From assembly GCA_000711775.1 (NCBI GenBank), contig ARYC01018380.1, positions 1 through 64,000 of the forward strand: a stretch of 64,000 nucleotides of DNA. The letters run 5' to 3'. The notes beneath the pieces were generated by a model, which was given only the letters and a program-made list of their open reading frames with translations, had not been told where the DNA came from and did not search any database. A program made the translations under genes and the position numbers. Origin of the DNA: Oxytricha trifallax. Taxonomy: Eukaryota > Ciliophora > Spirotrichea > Sporadotrichida > Oxytrichidae. Shown piece by piece: positions 1-11,334 of the stretch. Position 1 is the first letter of the stretch. The number at the start of each line of letters is the position of its first letter.

Positions 1-540
1 TATAAAGACATAAATATTTATGTTAACTTACTTGAAAAGTGAGGGACAGACTGAATTTCCCTTAAAAACTCTTCACTTATTTAAATTGACTCCCCTTTTT
101 ATTCTTCATCGAGGATCGTATTTCTAGCAGCACACTGCGACATAACCATTTATGTCAACCATTCGTTTTTGATTGTTCCCAGGACTCCAAAGAAAAAATA
201 CTTGTCTGGAAGATCCTTGACCTCATCATATATACCCAAGTACCTGTTGAGCGCTTAATCTTGCTTGGCATATTTGAATATGTTCGCGACACTGAGTTCA
301 GGATAGTTTGGTACGTTGAAATAAATGACATCTGCTGATTTAAGTAGCTCTTTGCGAGTAGCGAGGACATCTTTTATAAATTTCATGCTAGTCCGCTTAT
401 ATGAGGGCAAATGGTATCCCACTATCATGGTTAAGCTAAGATGACTTACGTGAATATTTTTAAGTGGTTGTACCAATCCTACTTAGTATTTAGGCTCCCG
501 TCTAAGACCCTTGAATTTATGTTCCCGATATTTTGTGATG
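1..540 (-). CDS. TBE 22-kDa-type protein (partial)
   Basis: Function unknown; this is the small conserved ORF that accompanies the transposase in TBE transposons. Read with TAA/TAG as Gln, the minus strand gives motifs found in the other copies here: YHLPSYKRTSMKFIKDVL, then SADVIYFNVPNYPELSV, then PDKYFFFGVLGTIKNEWL, matching the LP..., IPNYPEISVTNL and NFFFGVLATLKPEYL blocks of TBE copy A. A 28-nt intron with GTAAG donor and TAG acceptor lies at 422-449 and a second donor (GTAAG) starts at 31, so the last exon is beyond the window. The two intron positions match those of the other 22-kDa genes. The frame across intron 1 is not clean, so the start is uncertain. Confidence 0.72.
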
Positions 541-1081
541 ACTCCATTTGAATTTTATTTATGTTTCTATTATTTAATAAGGTTGTTGTTAGGCTATTAA
601 TTAAGGAGTAATATTTTAATAAAACTGAATTTAATTGGATTAACAAATATAAAGACATAAATAATCTATTTTTATTGGTTTAAAATTTAATAGTATACAT
701 AATTAATCTGCTCGAAGAGTTTATTCAAATTATTAAGAAATTAATTATAGTTGAAATGATTTTATGATTGTGTTATCTAAGGGTTAGAATTAAAAGGAAA
801 CAAATTATATTGACATAATTAAATATATTATTTTATAAAATTATTTATGTTTACATAATTATAAGGAAACTTTCAAAATTTTTCCAGGAATCTTTCACTA
901 TTCATAGATATTTATATTGACTCCTTTTCAGGAACATTTCAGATTCTTTACAGGAATCTTTCAGAAACATGATTATTTATGTTTACATTAGCTAATTATA
1001 TTTATAAATAAAATTAGACCCACAAACTTTTAATTCCTTATATTTAATAGCCTTATTATAATTAAGTAAACAATAAAAAAG

Positions 1082-2565
1082 ATGAAGAATAATTCATCAA
1101 GTTAATTGTCTTTATCTAGTGATGGAAGTAACCATAAAGATAAAGACGATAAATCAAACTTAGATGAAGTCAACGCTTCATAATTAAGTTAAGACATAAT
1201 TAAAAAATTAATAAAAAGGGGCGACGAGGAATACTAATAATACTATTCGAAGTGGCAATAGAGGAGATCACCTCGTGCCCAGAATAAAGCAAAGAAACCC
1301 AGATCATGGAATGTTAATTATGTTCCCTTGTTTACACATCCCTAGAGCTTAAGAGGCACATGCTGGTTCATCAGAGAGAAAATGGAAAATTTATTTAACT
1401 AAAACTCGGAGGAAAATATACTTGCCTTATTTGTTTCAAAAAAAAAGCAAAGTCTCAATTTTCTTCAAAATCAAAACTTTTTATTCACTTAAGAAAACAC
1501 AATGAACAAGAAATTTTGGCAGATGGTTATTCAAAATTAGTAAGCTTACATAATTTAAAACTTTTAGATTCTTAATTAAATCATCAAAGCAGAACAAAGC
1601 TTAAAAAATAAAAGTCATTTGAGCAGCGATCAGGAAGAATAGAAAAGTGAAAACATAAAAATTAAAGGGGAGGGGAAGGATTAGTTATGTGATTAATCAT
1701 AACAATCAAGCTAAAGCTTGCAAATTATTGAAACTAACACTACCAATAAATCTATATTTATTAGTGAAGTGACTGAAAGATAAAAGAAAACTTTCAAAGT
1801 ACAAATAATAGGGTCAGTTAAATATGAGATAGCAATGATACTTGAACTTTCACTTGACTCAAATATTCTATGTAATGACAAAACAAAATTTGATTCTATA
1901 GAAGGTTGTACATTAACTCTTGAATTCCAAGAGCTCAATAATATCTAGAACTTGACAATATTTTATGGAATGAATTCAAAGTTATACAACATATTCAGTC
2001 TTAAGTTCAAAACTACTAAGACAAACTTTTGGGTGTATTCTATGATGAATAAGCAATTTATATTAAAAGAATGAACTATGACATAACATTTGAATAGTTA
2101 ATAGAAACTAAGCTTTCCTAATCATAAATAAGAAAGTATTTACTTTAGATAATACATGCAGTTGAGGAGCTTCACTAACTAGGCATCGTACATAGATTCT
2201 TAACTCCAAACAATATTAAAATCAATTTCGGCTAAATGAGCTAAATTTTCTTAACAAATTATAGTCATGCTTCATTTTTAGAACAGAGATCCTTAGCTGC
2301 TGCCATACCTTTAACCTATTACTAGCACTTTGTGGATTTAAAAGAAATGGAAGAGAGCGATCCTAGATAGGACATTTATTCCTTAATTGTCATTACAATT
2401 AGAATAAAGATAGGGAAAAAATTCAAAAATTTAGAATAAACTACGAACGACTTTGGGGAAATGGCATCGATACTCAAAAAAAACAAGACTTTTGAGAATT
2501 ATAGTGAAAATATTTTAGACATATTTGTTAAGATTTTTCTAAAGTGCCATCTTTATCATAGTTGA
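1082..2565 (+). CDS. Zinc-finger and kinase-like protein of TBE type (kinase catalytic residues lost)
   Basis: Equivalent of the TBE 57-kDa protein by position, length (about 495 codons) and domain order. The start chosen is ATG 1082, opening MKNNSSSQLSLSSDG. Two C2H2-type finger remnants follow (LKRHMLVH near 1350; YTCLICFKKK with FIHLRKH near 1410-1500). From about 2100 a protein-kinase catalytic region is recognisable: the segment corresponding to HRDLKPEN reads HRFLTPNN after AVEELHQLGIV, so the catalytic Asp is Phe and the Lys is Thr; it is therefore probably a pseudokinase. At least two one-base frame shifts are needed to follow the domains (in the finger region and near 2015). Stop TGA at 2563-2565. 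Confidence 0.62.
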
Positions 2566-3390
2566 AGAAGATAGTAAAATAGTATTTTTTAAATTGATTC
2601 TTTGATTAATTATATCAACCTACTTATTTTTCTCAGATTTTTATAATTAGAATAACCATATAGTGAACTTACTGCGTCTTATTAATTTGTTTAAATATAA
2701 CCTTTGATTGTCATAATATTATAATGCAGTTATATATAATCCCACTTATTTCAAGTTAAACAAAGGTTTAATTAAAAATCTTTAAATACAGATTATTATC
2801 AATTAGATAGAAGTTACAGTTACTTCAGCCTGCTTACTTGAACCCTACCTCCTTTGATCTCAATCCATTCATCTAAATTAAAATATATACAGCAAATAGT
2901 TTTTTTGGTTATTTTATTCGGGAAGTTCACACTTAATTAAAAAACTTCTATTTGTTATAAAAATATTCACTATAAATTCATAACCTAAGTTTTAGTATGA
3001 AAAACTAAATTAAAGTAAATATTTAGATCAACTTTAACTTTATATTGTTTGCTAGAAAACATTTAGAAATTGTCATGATTAAGATGTGATTAAACTCAAT
3101 TAAATATGAATAGTATAGCCTTTGCCTTTAGTTGTTTAAGTCATTTGCATTAAACTTCATGATGACTTTAATCTATCATAGTCAGATATTATTAAATTAT
3201 TATTTAAGTGTTAATCCTCTTGAATATTTTGAGAACTTGTCTGCTAATTATGAATGATTTAATCGATCAGATTCATTGTGTTTTTTACTTGAATTTTATT
3301 GCCTTTATCATCATAATATACGCATTATATGCATTATTTGAAATCTATTTATGTAGAATAATACATTATGATATAAATTAGATAAATATA
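2566..3390. other. AT-rich stretch, nothing recognised
   Basis: No gene, repeat or terminal motif that I can support. It presumably holds the right end of the flanking TBE-like element; a CATG followed by ATT at 3074-3080 resembles the ends of elements C, D and E, but this is a weak match. Confidence 0.4.
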
Positions 3391-5190
3391 TTAAGGAATA
3401 TTTGTGAATATGGTAATAATGATAATAATAATAATAATAATAATGATAATAATATGATCACATTGAGGTCTCTGGGGATCCCCGATCAATAATATGTTTA
3501 ATATATATATATATAAGGGTCTAGCCATTTTCATTTTAAGTAATCTGGTCTTCCAGACTTTCTTTGTCTTAATGTTGATGTCCAGTATCTTCTTTCTCTT
3601 CCACCTAGTAACTCCTTTCCAGAACTTGTTGTTAGTTACTTTCTCTCTGTGCCAATTGTATAAAAAGACGCTCATATCCTCTCCTTTCTTAAATTTTAGT
3701 TCAATCTTGCGTGTACCTCTCACTTATATGCTTTTTGGTTTAGATCTAATCATAGAAATTTGTTATAAGTGAGGGAAAATGTGGTTTTTTAGTTAATCAT
3801 AACCATATCTTTTGGCGTCGGCATAGAGAACAATCATTGTATTTTCTGTTGTAGACTTTTATATATTGATATTAATCTTTGAAAAGTCAGGTTATAAGAA
3901 AAGCTTAAACTATTCTCTCTCGTCAAAGTCTAACTCATGCCAGAATTTATTTTTTAATTTTGCAAAGTACCATTTAACTTATTAGTTTGATTATAGAGAT
4001 AGGTTTTGAATAATCCTATCATCCATCTAGTAGTTGATATTACCTAGTACTTTTAATTATATTTGTCTATGGAGCTTATGGTTTACTTCATGTATTGTAT
4101 GAACTTTTCTGATGTTAGTTTTCAGTTCTTAGCTCATCTGATCAGAAGAAAGTATACTGATCAGACTTTTCTAGTGAGTTGCGTCATCATTAGTGACTTT
4201 ATATATATTTTGGTTTGTTTCCTGACTTAATTGACGTGTCTATTTGTATTGGCATCTCTTCAGCCATGTCGACATCCTCAAATGCTGATCTCTCTCTTTC
4301 TACTATCGTCTGTTACTTACTTACTTGCTTATTTACTTATTGTTTGAGGCCTCCTTAATTTACTAGGTTCTCTAGTGACTTAAAAGCTAGGTTTGCTATT
4401 TTGAAGGTAGATTCTTATATTACCTAGGGGTATTTAATAGTGAAGGCAAATCAATGAATTAAGGCTTAGAATCTTTCTTCTCTAAAAAGAATATTCAAAT
4501 TTCTTGTTTTTTGTAGCTATAGCTATGTCATGAATGTGCCTTAGTTCTTTAGTTTAGTTGTATTTTTGAATATTTAAGATCATTACAAACAGTAAGTTAA
4601 TATGTGATTAGAAGGCGTTAAGACATTTTATTTGTTGGTTTTATAGCTCATCTTAAGATAGTGGGAGTGATTCATTGAGGATTACATCCTTTGTGTCCCT
4701 GCATTTCTATACAAGGGGAAAAAACTGGTCTCCTTTATAGAGACTTCTTCTACTACTTTCTTTAAGTTGAGGATTGTTTCAGTCTTTGCTTTCATGATTG
4801 CTGGAAGTGAAGTCCATCTCATGTTATTTCTTTGTAACTAAATGTTATCAAAGTTAACCGGTATTTTAATGGAGGAGTGAGGCTACTAAGCTTTTTTAGC
4901 AGAGTACTAAATTTGGAAGATGCTTTTTGTTTTCATCTATCTACTACTTTGTTGGTCCGCTCCATTATATTCAAAAAGAAGTTGGTTGGTCCCTTTGGTG
5001 TATTTTAGAGTGAGTTATTTAAACCCCTTCTTTAAGTTACGACTCATAAGGGCAACCTATCTATCAACTTTCTTAGTTAATAATTGTGAATATGTGTATA
5101 TAATCAAAAGATTAAATCAGTCAAAATTATTGAAAACATTCCTATTCTGGTACTACTTTTCATTTATGGTATTAGAATCGTATTAATTAA
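3391..5190 (-). mobile_element. LINE-like insertion, copy 1 (truncated, decayed)
   Basis: Minus-strand coding-like DNA ends in a short hairpin region and an (ATT)n-type microsatellite tail (3415-3452). The last ~200 nt are closely similar in order to copy 2 at 11335: an ATAT-rich stem flanked by GGGTCT/AGACC-like arms, the string CCCCAGAGA, TGTGATCATATTATT, then the tail. The reading frame upstream (TAA/TAG=Gln) gives a basic protein end including FWKGVTRWKRKKILDINIK and, further in, MIVLYADAKRYGYDQL. I could not identify a reverse transcriptase or endonuclease motif with certainty, so assignment to LINEs rests on the microsatellite tail and on two copies sharing one 3' end. The upstream limit is approximate. 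Confidence 0.4.
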
Positions 5191-6039
5191 GGATTATGTT
5201 GGTCTTTTATAGGTTTTTGTAACTACTTATGCCATTTTTGTTAAGTTCAAATAAAGAATTAACATATTTATATAAAAATAATTAACATTTTATAAATTAT
5301 ATAGTTATTGATATATAAATAATATATAAAAATATATGAATTGGAAGTAAAATACATGTAAACTTAATATAATTAACAGATTTTTATAGTTTTTTTGTTT
5401 TTTTTTAACACTAGTCGTATAAATAGATGTCTTGCTCAAAAGTATAGTATATTCAGCAATAATATATACAATGACACATATTTCTCACGAGAAATTCATG
5501 AATCTCCTGCCATTAGTGCTCTACTGCCAATCTTGTCTTTGACAAAATCTCATTTAACTTCCGAGAAAGCTGCCAATTCATTATTCATAAATAGATTGAC
5601 TGCTAATAGTAATAATATTTGCTTGTAAAATATAGGTTCTTGCGAAACTTTTTTTTTATGAAATAACTCAAATAGATTAATTCTAGAAGCAAATTAACAA
5701 GAGAATGAGAAGCTTTGTATTACTTTAACAAACTTGAAATTTGTATAATTTATAACTAAGAATAGACATTTAATGCTATATCAAGACTATTCTTGAACAC
5801 TATGCAAGATGCCTTTCTTAAAACTTTCATTTTATTCACCAACTCTATAAGATAGTCACTTGATTTCTTAATTTAGCATTTGTTAAATTTATAAATTGCA
5901 AACTGATTAAGGTGGTAATCGTATATCTTAAGGCTCTATCGGACACCACTCGATTCTCCGTTTAAAGATGAAAGGAGATGGAATATCCGACTCAGACATC
6001 GGCTCTAAAAGTTGAAATAATTAGTCAACAAACCTTTCC
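5191..6039. other. AT-rich stretch, nothing recognised
   Basis: No supported gene. The open frames here are short and AT-driven. The 5930-6039 part is slightly richer in G+C and may belong to the coding patch that follows. Confidence 0.4.
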
Positions 6040-6327
6040 TCAAGCTAACCCATGTCTTTTGCTCAGGTGCATTTGCATATTTCTCAAGTCTTTTGAAAAG
6101 CCTTTTGATGTGATTTTGAACTGCAATCTCAATCTATTTAATATATTGCTGATTTCTTTTAATCTTAACATAACTTCCTCTATGTTTTCAAAAAATTGTC
6201 ATTGTAATTTTGTTTGAGTGCAATCAGACTTTCTTCGTTGTAGAACTCTTTCTAATATATAATTATAATACGAATTCCTAAGTTTTCTTATTTCTGATTC
6301 AAGATCTGTCGGTGTCTCAATCAACAT
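6040..6327 (-). CDS. Possible host coding segment, helical/basic protein
   Basis: Not recognised as a family. With Gln-coding TAA/TAG, the frame from ATG 6327 to TGA 6040-6042 gives a charged, probably helical sequence with MLIETPTDLESEIRKLRNS at the start and ITSKGFSKDLRNMQMHL near the end; one in-frame TGA interrupts it about 45 residues in. The G+C content is above the surroundings. It could be a macronuclear-destined segment (MDS), an old pseudogene, or a chance frame; low confidence is deliberate because TGA is the only stop. Confidence 0.25.
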
Positions 6328-6329
6328 AA

Positions 6330-8490
6330 GGCATGACTATTTAAATCCTGAGAACCAGTGTAATAAAAATATGTCTTGAAGGAATTTTTGAAACCATTAA
6401 TAATATGTATGCTATATTAAATTTTTACTGGAGTTCAAGAAGGAGGACTGCCTCCTATAATATTTCCTCAAAATTATTCTTAAGTCGAAAGGAACTTACT
6501 TTTCTAATAAGAATAACTTTGGTTTAATGAATATCATATCCATCTATTTTGGCAACTCAGAGCTTCTCATGGTAACTTATAGTTCCAAATAGAATGACGG
6601 TAGATGCTAATTCATTTTATACTGTGTAATGATTAGACAGCAGCAAAAACTGACAATCAAATCTATACTAATCTTTCAAGCATTTAGTCATACCCAGCAA
6701 CAAAATGTTCTAGGAAACTGCTAAGAAGATAAACATTTTTCTCTAATAATGCAGTAGAAACTAAACGAAAATGACATTAACGATCCATTTATCAGCTCAA
6801 AGATTCCCAAGCATAATTAATATTGCCAGAAATCTTGTTATTATGATTGTGTCTTCAGGAGTCGTTGTTGATCTATGAGAACTTTATTATGTTAATACTC
6901 TTTGAAAATGCATTGTATGTTCATGCCAGCAACTACATTAACCTATACACTAAAATAGATTGGGTACTTACAATCAGGCAATAGCTATTCAACATACTTA
7001 CTGTGGTGAAATTCAAGAGGTGGAAAATAAGTATCACTGACTCCATTTAAATAGAAGCTTGGATTATAATTTACATTATTGGCATTATTTGTTAAATTAA
7101 TAAATTAAATATTGATGCTCACATCCTGAACCTTAAATAATAAGCTGTTAATATAGATATAGAATGGTCGAATATATTACTACAAATTACTTATAATATT
7201 CTTATATAGATTCAATAAAAAATATTATTTACATTCGAACTAACTTTAACAATCCACCTAATCCATTCTGCATTTAAAATAAATTAATGTTAAATGATAT
7301 GGTGTAACTATAGATTGGGATTTTAAATCATATTGAATTTTGTAAGTCTTAACATTCAATGAAGATATAAGCCCAACAATTATACGAAGTGATTTAATTG
7401 AATTCAAAGATTAATTGTCAACGCCTCACCTTTCGAATTTATGAGAGAAAAGTTAGTAATAAATAACAATACTTTTCTTGTGGTTTTAATAGCAGTCTCA
7501 TAATAATTACATATGTATTTATAAGTAAATTTTATTAAATTAAAAAAAGATATAAAAGAAATATATATACACATTGAATACCTAAAGAGAATTTTGTACT
7601 TTCGTTTTCCATACCTTCATCTAGTTCTTTTATATTCATTTGACTATCACCTTTGATCTTTACATGTTGTCTTTCTGTCGCCTTTAATTAACCTTTTTAT
7701 TTGTTGTTTCTTGCTGATAGTTTGTTTCATTCTCTCCCATGGTTTCTAAGCCGCATCTAACCAGACAATTTATATAATATTTTTATTTAAAATTCATATA
7801 ATGCTGAAAATGTAATAAGAAAGGAATTTATATATTATATTTTAATAAATTAACTACAGTTTTAAATTAGTTTACAAATTACTATATTATAATTTATTAA
7901 TAAAAAACATCATATCATATTTAATATATAACCATAAACATAGACAAATGTCTCAAATATTTACTGATAGTTATCTTAAAGAATATTCAAATAAATAATT
8001 CAATAAAATTTTCAATCCTAAGTGTATTTAGATTAAATAATCTAATAATAATAATAACTTAATGAAAAAATTACTGAAGAAAACTGCAAAGATTACATAA
8101 ATAATGTTGATAGCAATATGAACAATTAACTAGGCAAAATTGTCACAAATAAATTATAAATTAAAAACTGGAATATGTCTTCAAAAAGAATTCATTTAAG
8201 AATCTTAAAGATTTAAAAGTAAGTAAAGAATATAAATAATATATATATAGATAAATTCGGAAAATTAAATTATAAACGAGAATGAGAAATTGAGTTGATA
8301 TATGTAGAATTATTGCTGCAAAAACTTTTGGCAGATTTATATATTTTTTGGGGAAATTAACTTGCCTTTTATTCTAGCTTAAGTTCAAATTCCTTAGATC
8401 TATAAATTCTACCATAACCATGTTAATGGGTAGTAGTATTGATAAGTATGCGAATCAATCCAATAGAGTTCAAGCACTTTTACTTATTTG
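6330..8490. other. AT-rich stretch, nothing recognised
   Basis: About 2.1 kb of very AT-rich DNA with no gene, terminal repeat or tandem array that I can support on either strand. Confidence 0.45.
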
Positions 8491-8491
8491 C

Positions 8492-8804
8492 TCAATTAAG
8501 TTTATTGTAAATTAACTATAAGTAGTAAAGTCTTTCATTGTCCTCATCAACATATTGATTTAATCTTCCTACACTGTCTTTCACCATAAAATGCTTTTTA
8601 ATATGAAAAAACAGAGGCATTCTTTGGTATCTTTGAATCCTACTCTCCATTTTTCTAAAGTAGCCTATGTCAAGGTCTCTTCTCATATGATTGATTTTTA
8701 AGTCTTCAACTGAACTCTTATTTACTAGTTTCTTCTCTTTTCAAACTCATCAACTGAAAGTTGGTATCAAAATCAGATTTAACGAACTCTTTGAATATTG
8801 CCAT
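8492..8804 (-). CDS. Possible host coding segment
   Basis: Unrecognised. The downstream part, from ATG 8696 to TGA 8492-8494, gives MRRDLDIGYFRKMESRIQR and later FMVKDSVGRLNQYVDEDNE, a charged sequence unlike the low-complexity translations of the neighbouring AT-rich DNA. Upstream a second block starting at ATG 8804 (MAIFKEFVKSDFDTNFQLM) is in another frame, joined at an A-rich run near 8725; the shift could be an indel, a short unrecognised intron or an MDS junction. No domain is identifiable. Confidence 0.35.
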
Positions 8805-8884
8805 CGCAGTACAAGAAATTTATCGAACAAAGTAATGACATAGGCACAATTAAACTTTAAGAACAGTCAAAGTGAGGCAAAGTT

Positions 8885-9095
8885 GATACATAAACAGGGT
8901 CATTGGAGTGAGATAAAGCAAATTACATTTTACATTCCCAGAAATATGCCATTCACCTATGTGTATATTTCTCGTTTCTTAATCTTTGACTGCGTTTTTA
9001 CCCCAATTAATTCAGTTAAGGTTGTAATGCTTGAGGAATTCTACTCTTTCACTCTAGTTGAAGCAGCTATTTCCTCTTGATGATAAAGAAATAGA
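8885..9095 (-). CDS. Possible host coding segment
   Basis: Unrecognised. The minus frame gives HQEEIAASTRVKEQNSSSIT followed by ELIGVKTQSKIKKREIYTQV, ending at TGA. It lies just upstream, on the same strand, of the segment at 8492-8804 and could be another piece of the same gene separated by about 80 bp of AT-rich DNA (intron or IES). The competing plus-strand frame is also open over most of this stretch, so the strand is not certain. Confidence 0.27.
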
Positions 9096-9300
9096 CAGAT
9101 TCAGCAAATTCATATTAATGTAGTCTGATTTCCTTGGTGATAGATACATTTTTATTATATTGAAATGAAATTATGAAGCTCATAAAAGGTTAATTTGAAA
9201 AAGGTGGTTGGTAAGATTAACATAAAAGTTGAATTACTATAGTAACTTTATTTTCCATTGATTATACAACAACAAATGTTAATGCCTAGAATGAGAGGGT

Positions 9301-10040
9301 ATGCAATTTGAATGTAGCAAACCATTACTCTATAGTCAAAAGAAGAAAGTGGACAATTCAGTTCCAAAGCTGATCAAGAATGACAAGAACAACATAATAT
9401 ATCAATTTATCAACAAGGGCTATACTCTATTCATCATTGTTGGTTCATTCGGTAGAAAACTCATTTGGTTCACTTCTTGCAGTAAGCTAGATAAATTTAA
9501 CAAACAAACAAAAATATGGAAGATATAAAGTATTTATATGAAATGTCTATAGTGACCTTCATGCTCGTCTTGCCCTTGAGATTCGAGAAATTAGTTAGCA
9601 GTCCAAGATGTTTGCTGAAATTCAAATGCAAATGATTAATGATAGCAAGATAGGAGGAAGCAGTGCACTTTGACTGACTGTTAACGATTTCCTCAAATCT
9701 AAGGAATGAATTCTACTTAGTTGAAGCGGAGTTGCCTTAACAATTTACGGTTATCGCATTCAGACTTTCCTGGAAGTTGTAAGCTTTTCCAGTTGAAATG
9801 CTCAGTATTTTTGAGGTACTTCAATGATGATTCAAGATTTACGATCCAAGACATCTCCCAGAAGTTCTCTTTGACGATAGACATCAATAGGTTGATTGAA
9901 AAATTGAGTGAGAACAGATGACTTATTTGCAAAAGCAAATAAGTATGTCAGGTACTCACTCAGAGCTTACAAACCTTGGCAAGTCCGAGGCAGATGAAGT
10001 TGATGGTGAAGAAATTCAAAGGAAAAAATTTCAGTGAACA
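9301..10040 (+). CDS. Possible host coding island in several frames
   Basis: Unrecognised. Plus-strand frames give protein-like blocks in succession: from ATG 9301 (QKKKVDNSVPKLIKNDKNN), from 9548 in the next frame (YSDLHARLALEIREISQQSK then FAEIQMQMINDSKIGGSS), and at 9910-10030 (SGTHSELTNLGKSEADEVD, ending at TGA). Each block changes frame, as expected for MDS pieces separated by small IESs or for a pseudogene. An exact 24-bp hairpin (10-bp arms, 4-base loop) sits at about 9920-9943. No domain is recognisable, and parts of the minus strand are also open. Confidence 0.33.
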
Positions 10041-11334
10041 TAAAATAGATAAAAAAAGAGATTAGTAATCGAAATATTTTTGTAAGTGCTTAAGTCAGAG
10101 TGAATTTTAGGATCACTTGAAACTTTCATAAACAATAATACCTAGACTAAATAAATATCTCTCAAATGCTATATATTTATTATCAATGCAGGTACCCTTC
10201 TTCGTTCTCTAAAATAGAATGCATTAATAATTATGAAAATATTTAGTAAATAGTTATTAGCTTAGTTAGTATATTTAATTTTCATTTCTCCAATTTTTTA
10301 AATTATTTTTCACATTCTTTTTTGTTAAATAAAAATAAGAATTATCAAATCTTTTTGAATATTCAAATTGTAAAGATAAATAAATGAACTGTACTATTCA
10401 TAAATTTTCAATAGTTTTATTACAAATAATTGATAATTAACCTATAGTTACAATAAGTTTGTAAAAGTGAGGCAAAATTAACAATTTTTTTCTACTTTTG
10501 CCCCATTTTAGTTAAAATCATTTAAAATTATTATAATTATTCGATTTGATAATTTACATATGCTAAATCACATTAATTTAATTCAGAGTATATTAAATAT
10601 TAGTTTGATAGTTTAAAATTTTAGTAAATTTCTAATAATTCTGATCATTATTTATTTGAAAATACTATTATCTAAAATGAAAGTCTTAACTATATAAATG
10701 TTCGATTATTCATGATTCAAGATCAGAATTATAAGAAGAACAGAAACTACTTAAAATTAACTTTCAATTTATGTAAATATTACTTAACTTAAAACTATAT
10801 ATTTTTAACTTTACTTATCTTAACTTTAATTATCATTTAGATATCACTTTTAAATTTCAATTGCATTGTTAAATGACATATAAGTATTATAACTAATATA
10901 TATTACTAATTATATTGTGTTTTATAATTTCATTCATAAATTATCATTATTATAATTTTTAACTTGATTTATGCTATAATTATTATTATAAATATGATTG
11001 ATGAATATTATACATTTCTATAATTCGCCTATTTAATTAAAATTTGATAAATATATGATAATAAAATTAAATGAAGATTAATAGGAATACTGTAAATAGA
11101 AATGGAGCTACTCTAACAGAATTGTCATTTATTCATTAACTTTCATAAATATCTCAATCAGCAAGCCAAAATTGCTTTAAGCACCTTTTTGAGTTCTGTC
11201 AGCGAAGTCTCTTTCTAAGTCTACAAATACTCTTATTGGGTCGTTCCTTTAAACAATAATAAATTTGGATATATTTTATTTAGCTTAAATTTATAGTGAG
11301 TGTAAAATTGTTCCCCCATCGTCTCCATTTATAA
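10041..11334. other. AT-rich stretch, nothing recognised
   Basis: No gene, tandem repeat or element end that I can support. Confidence 0.45.

Larger units (their letters stand above)
1..2620. mobile_element. TBE-like element (partial; continues left of window)
   Basis: Two divergently oriented genes match the TBE plan: a 22-kDa-type gene on the minus strand (1-540) and a zinc-finger/kinase-type gene on the plus strand (1082-2565), with about 540 bp of AT-rich spacer between them. In complete TBEs the DDE transposase lies beyond the 22-kDa gene, so it should sit to the left of base 1. No C4A4 telomeric end was found on the right side and I could not fix the right boundary; 2620 is only the end of recognisable coding sequence. 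Confidence 0.7.

Noticed and set aside
2702-2730. TCATAATATT...TGCA string resembling the left end of element E
   Set aside because: Its orientation is wrong for a right-hand end of the adjacent element and the match is short in AT-rich DNA.
3391-3723. Reverse transcriptase YADD box (VLYADAK in the frame upstream of this ORF)
   Set aside because: The string is near the C-terminal end, lacks the second Asp and has none of the neighbouring RT blocks; not enough for an RT call.
9717-9938. Minus-strand ORF resembling leucine-rich repeat text
   Set aside because: Leu and Asn spacing is irregular, and the plus strand over the same bases has comparably good coding blocks.
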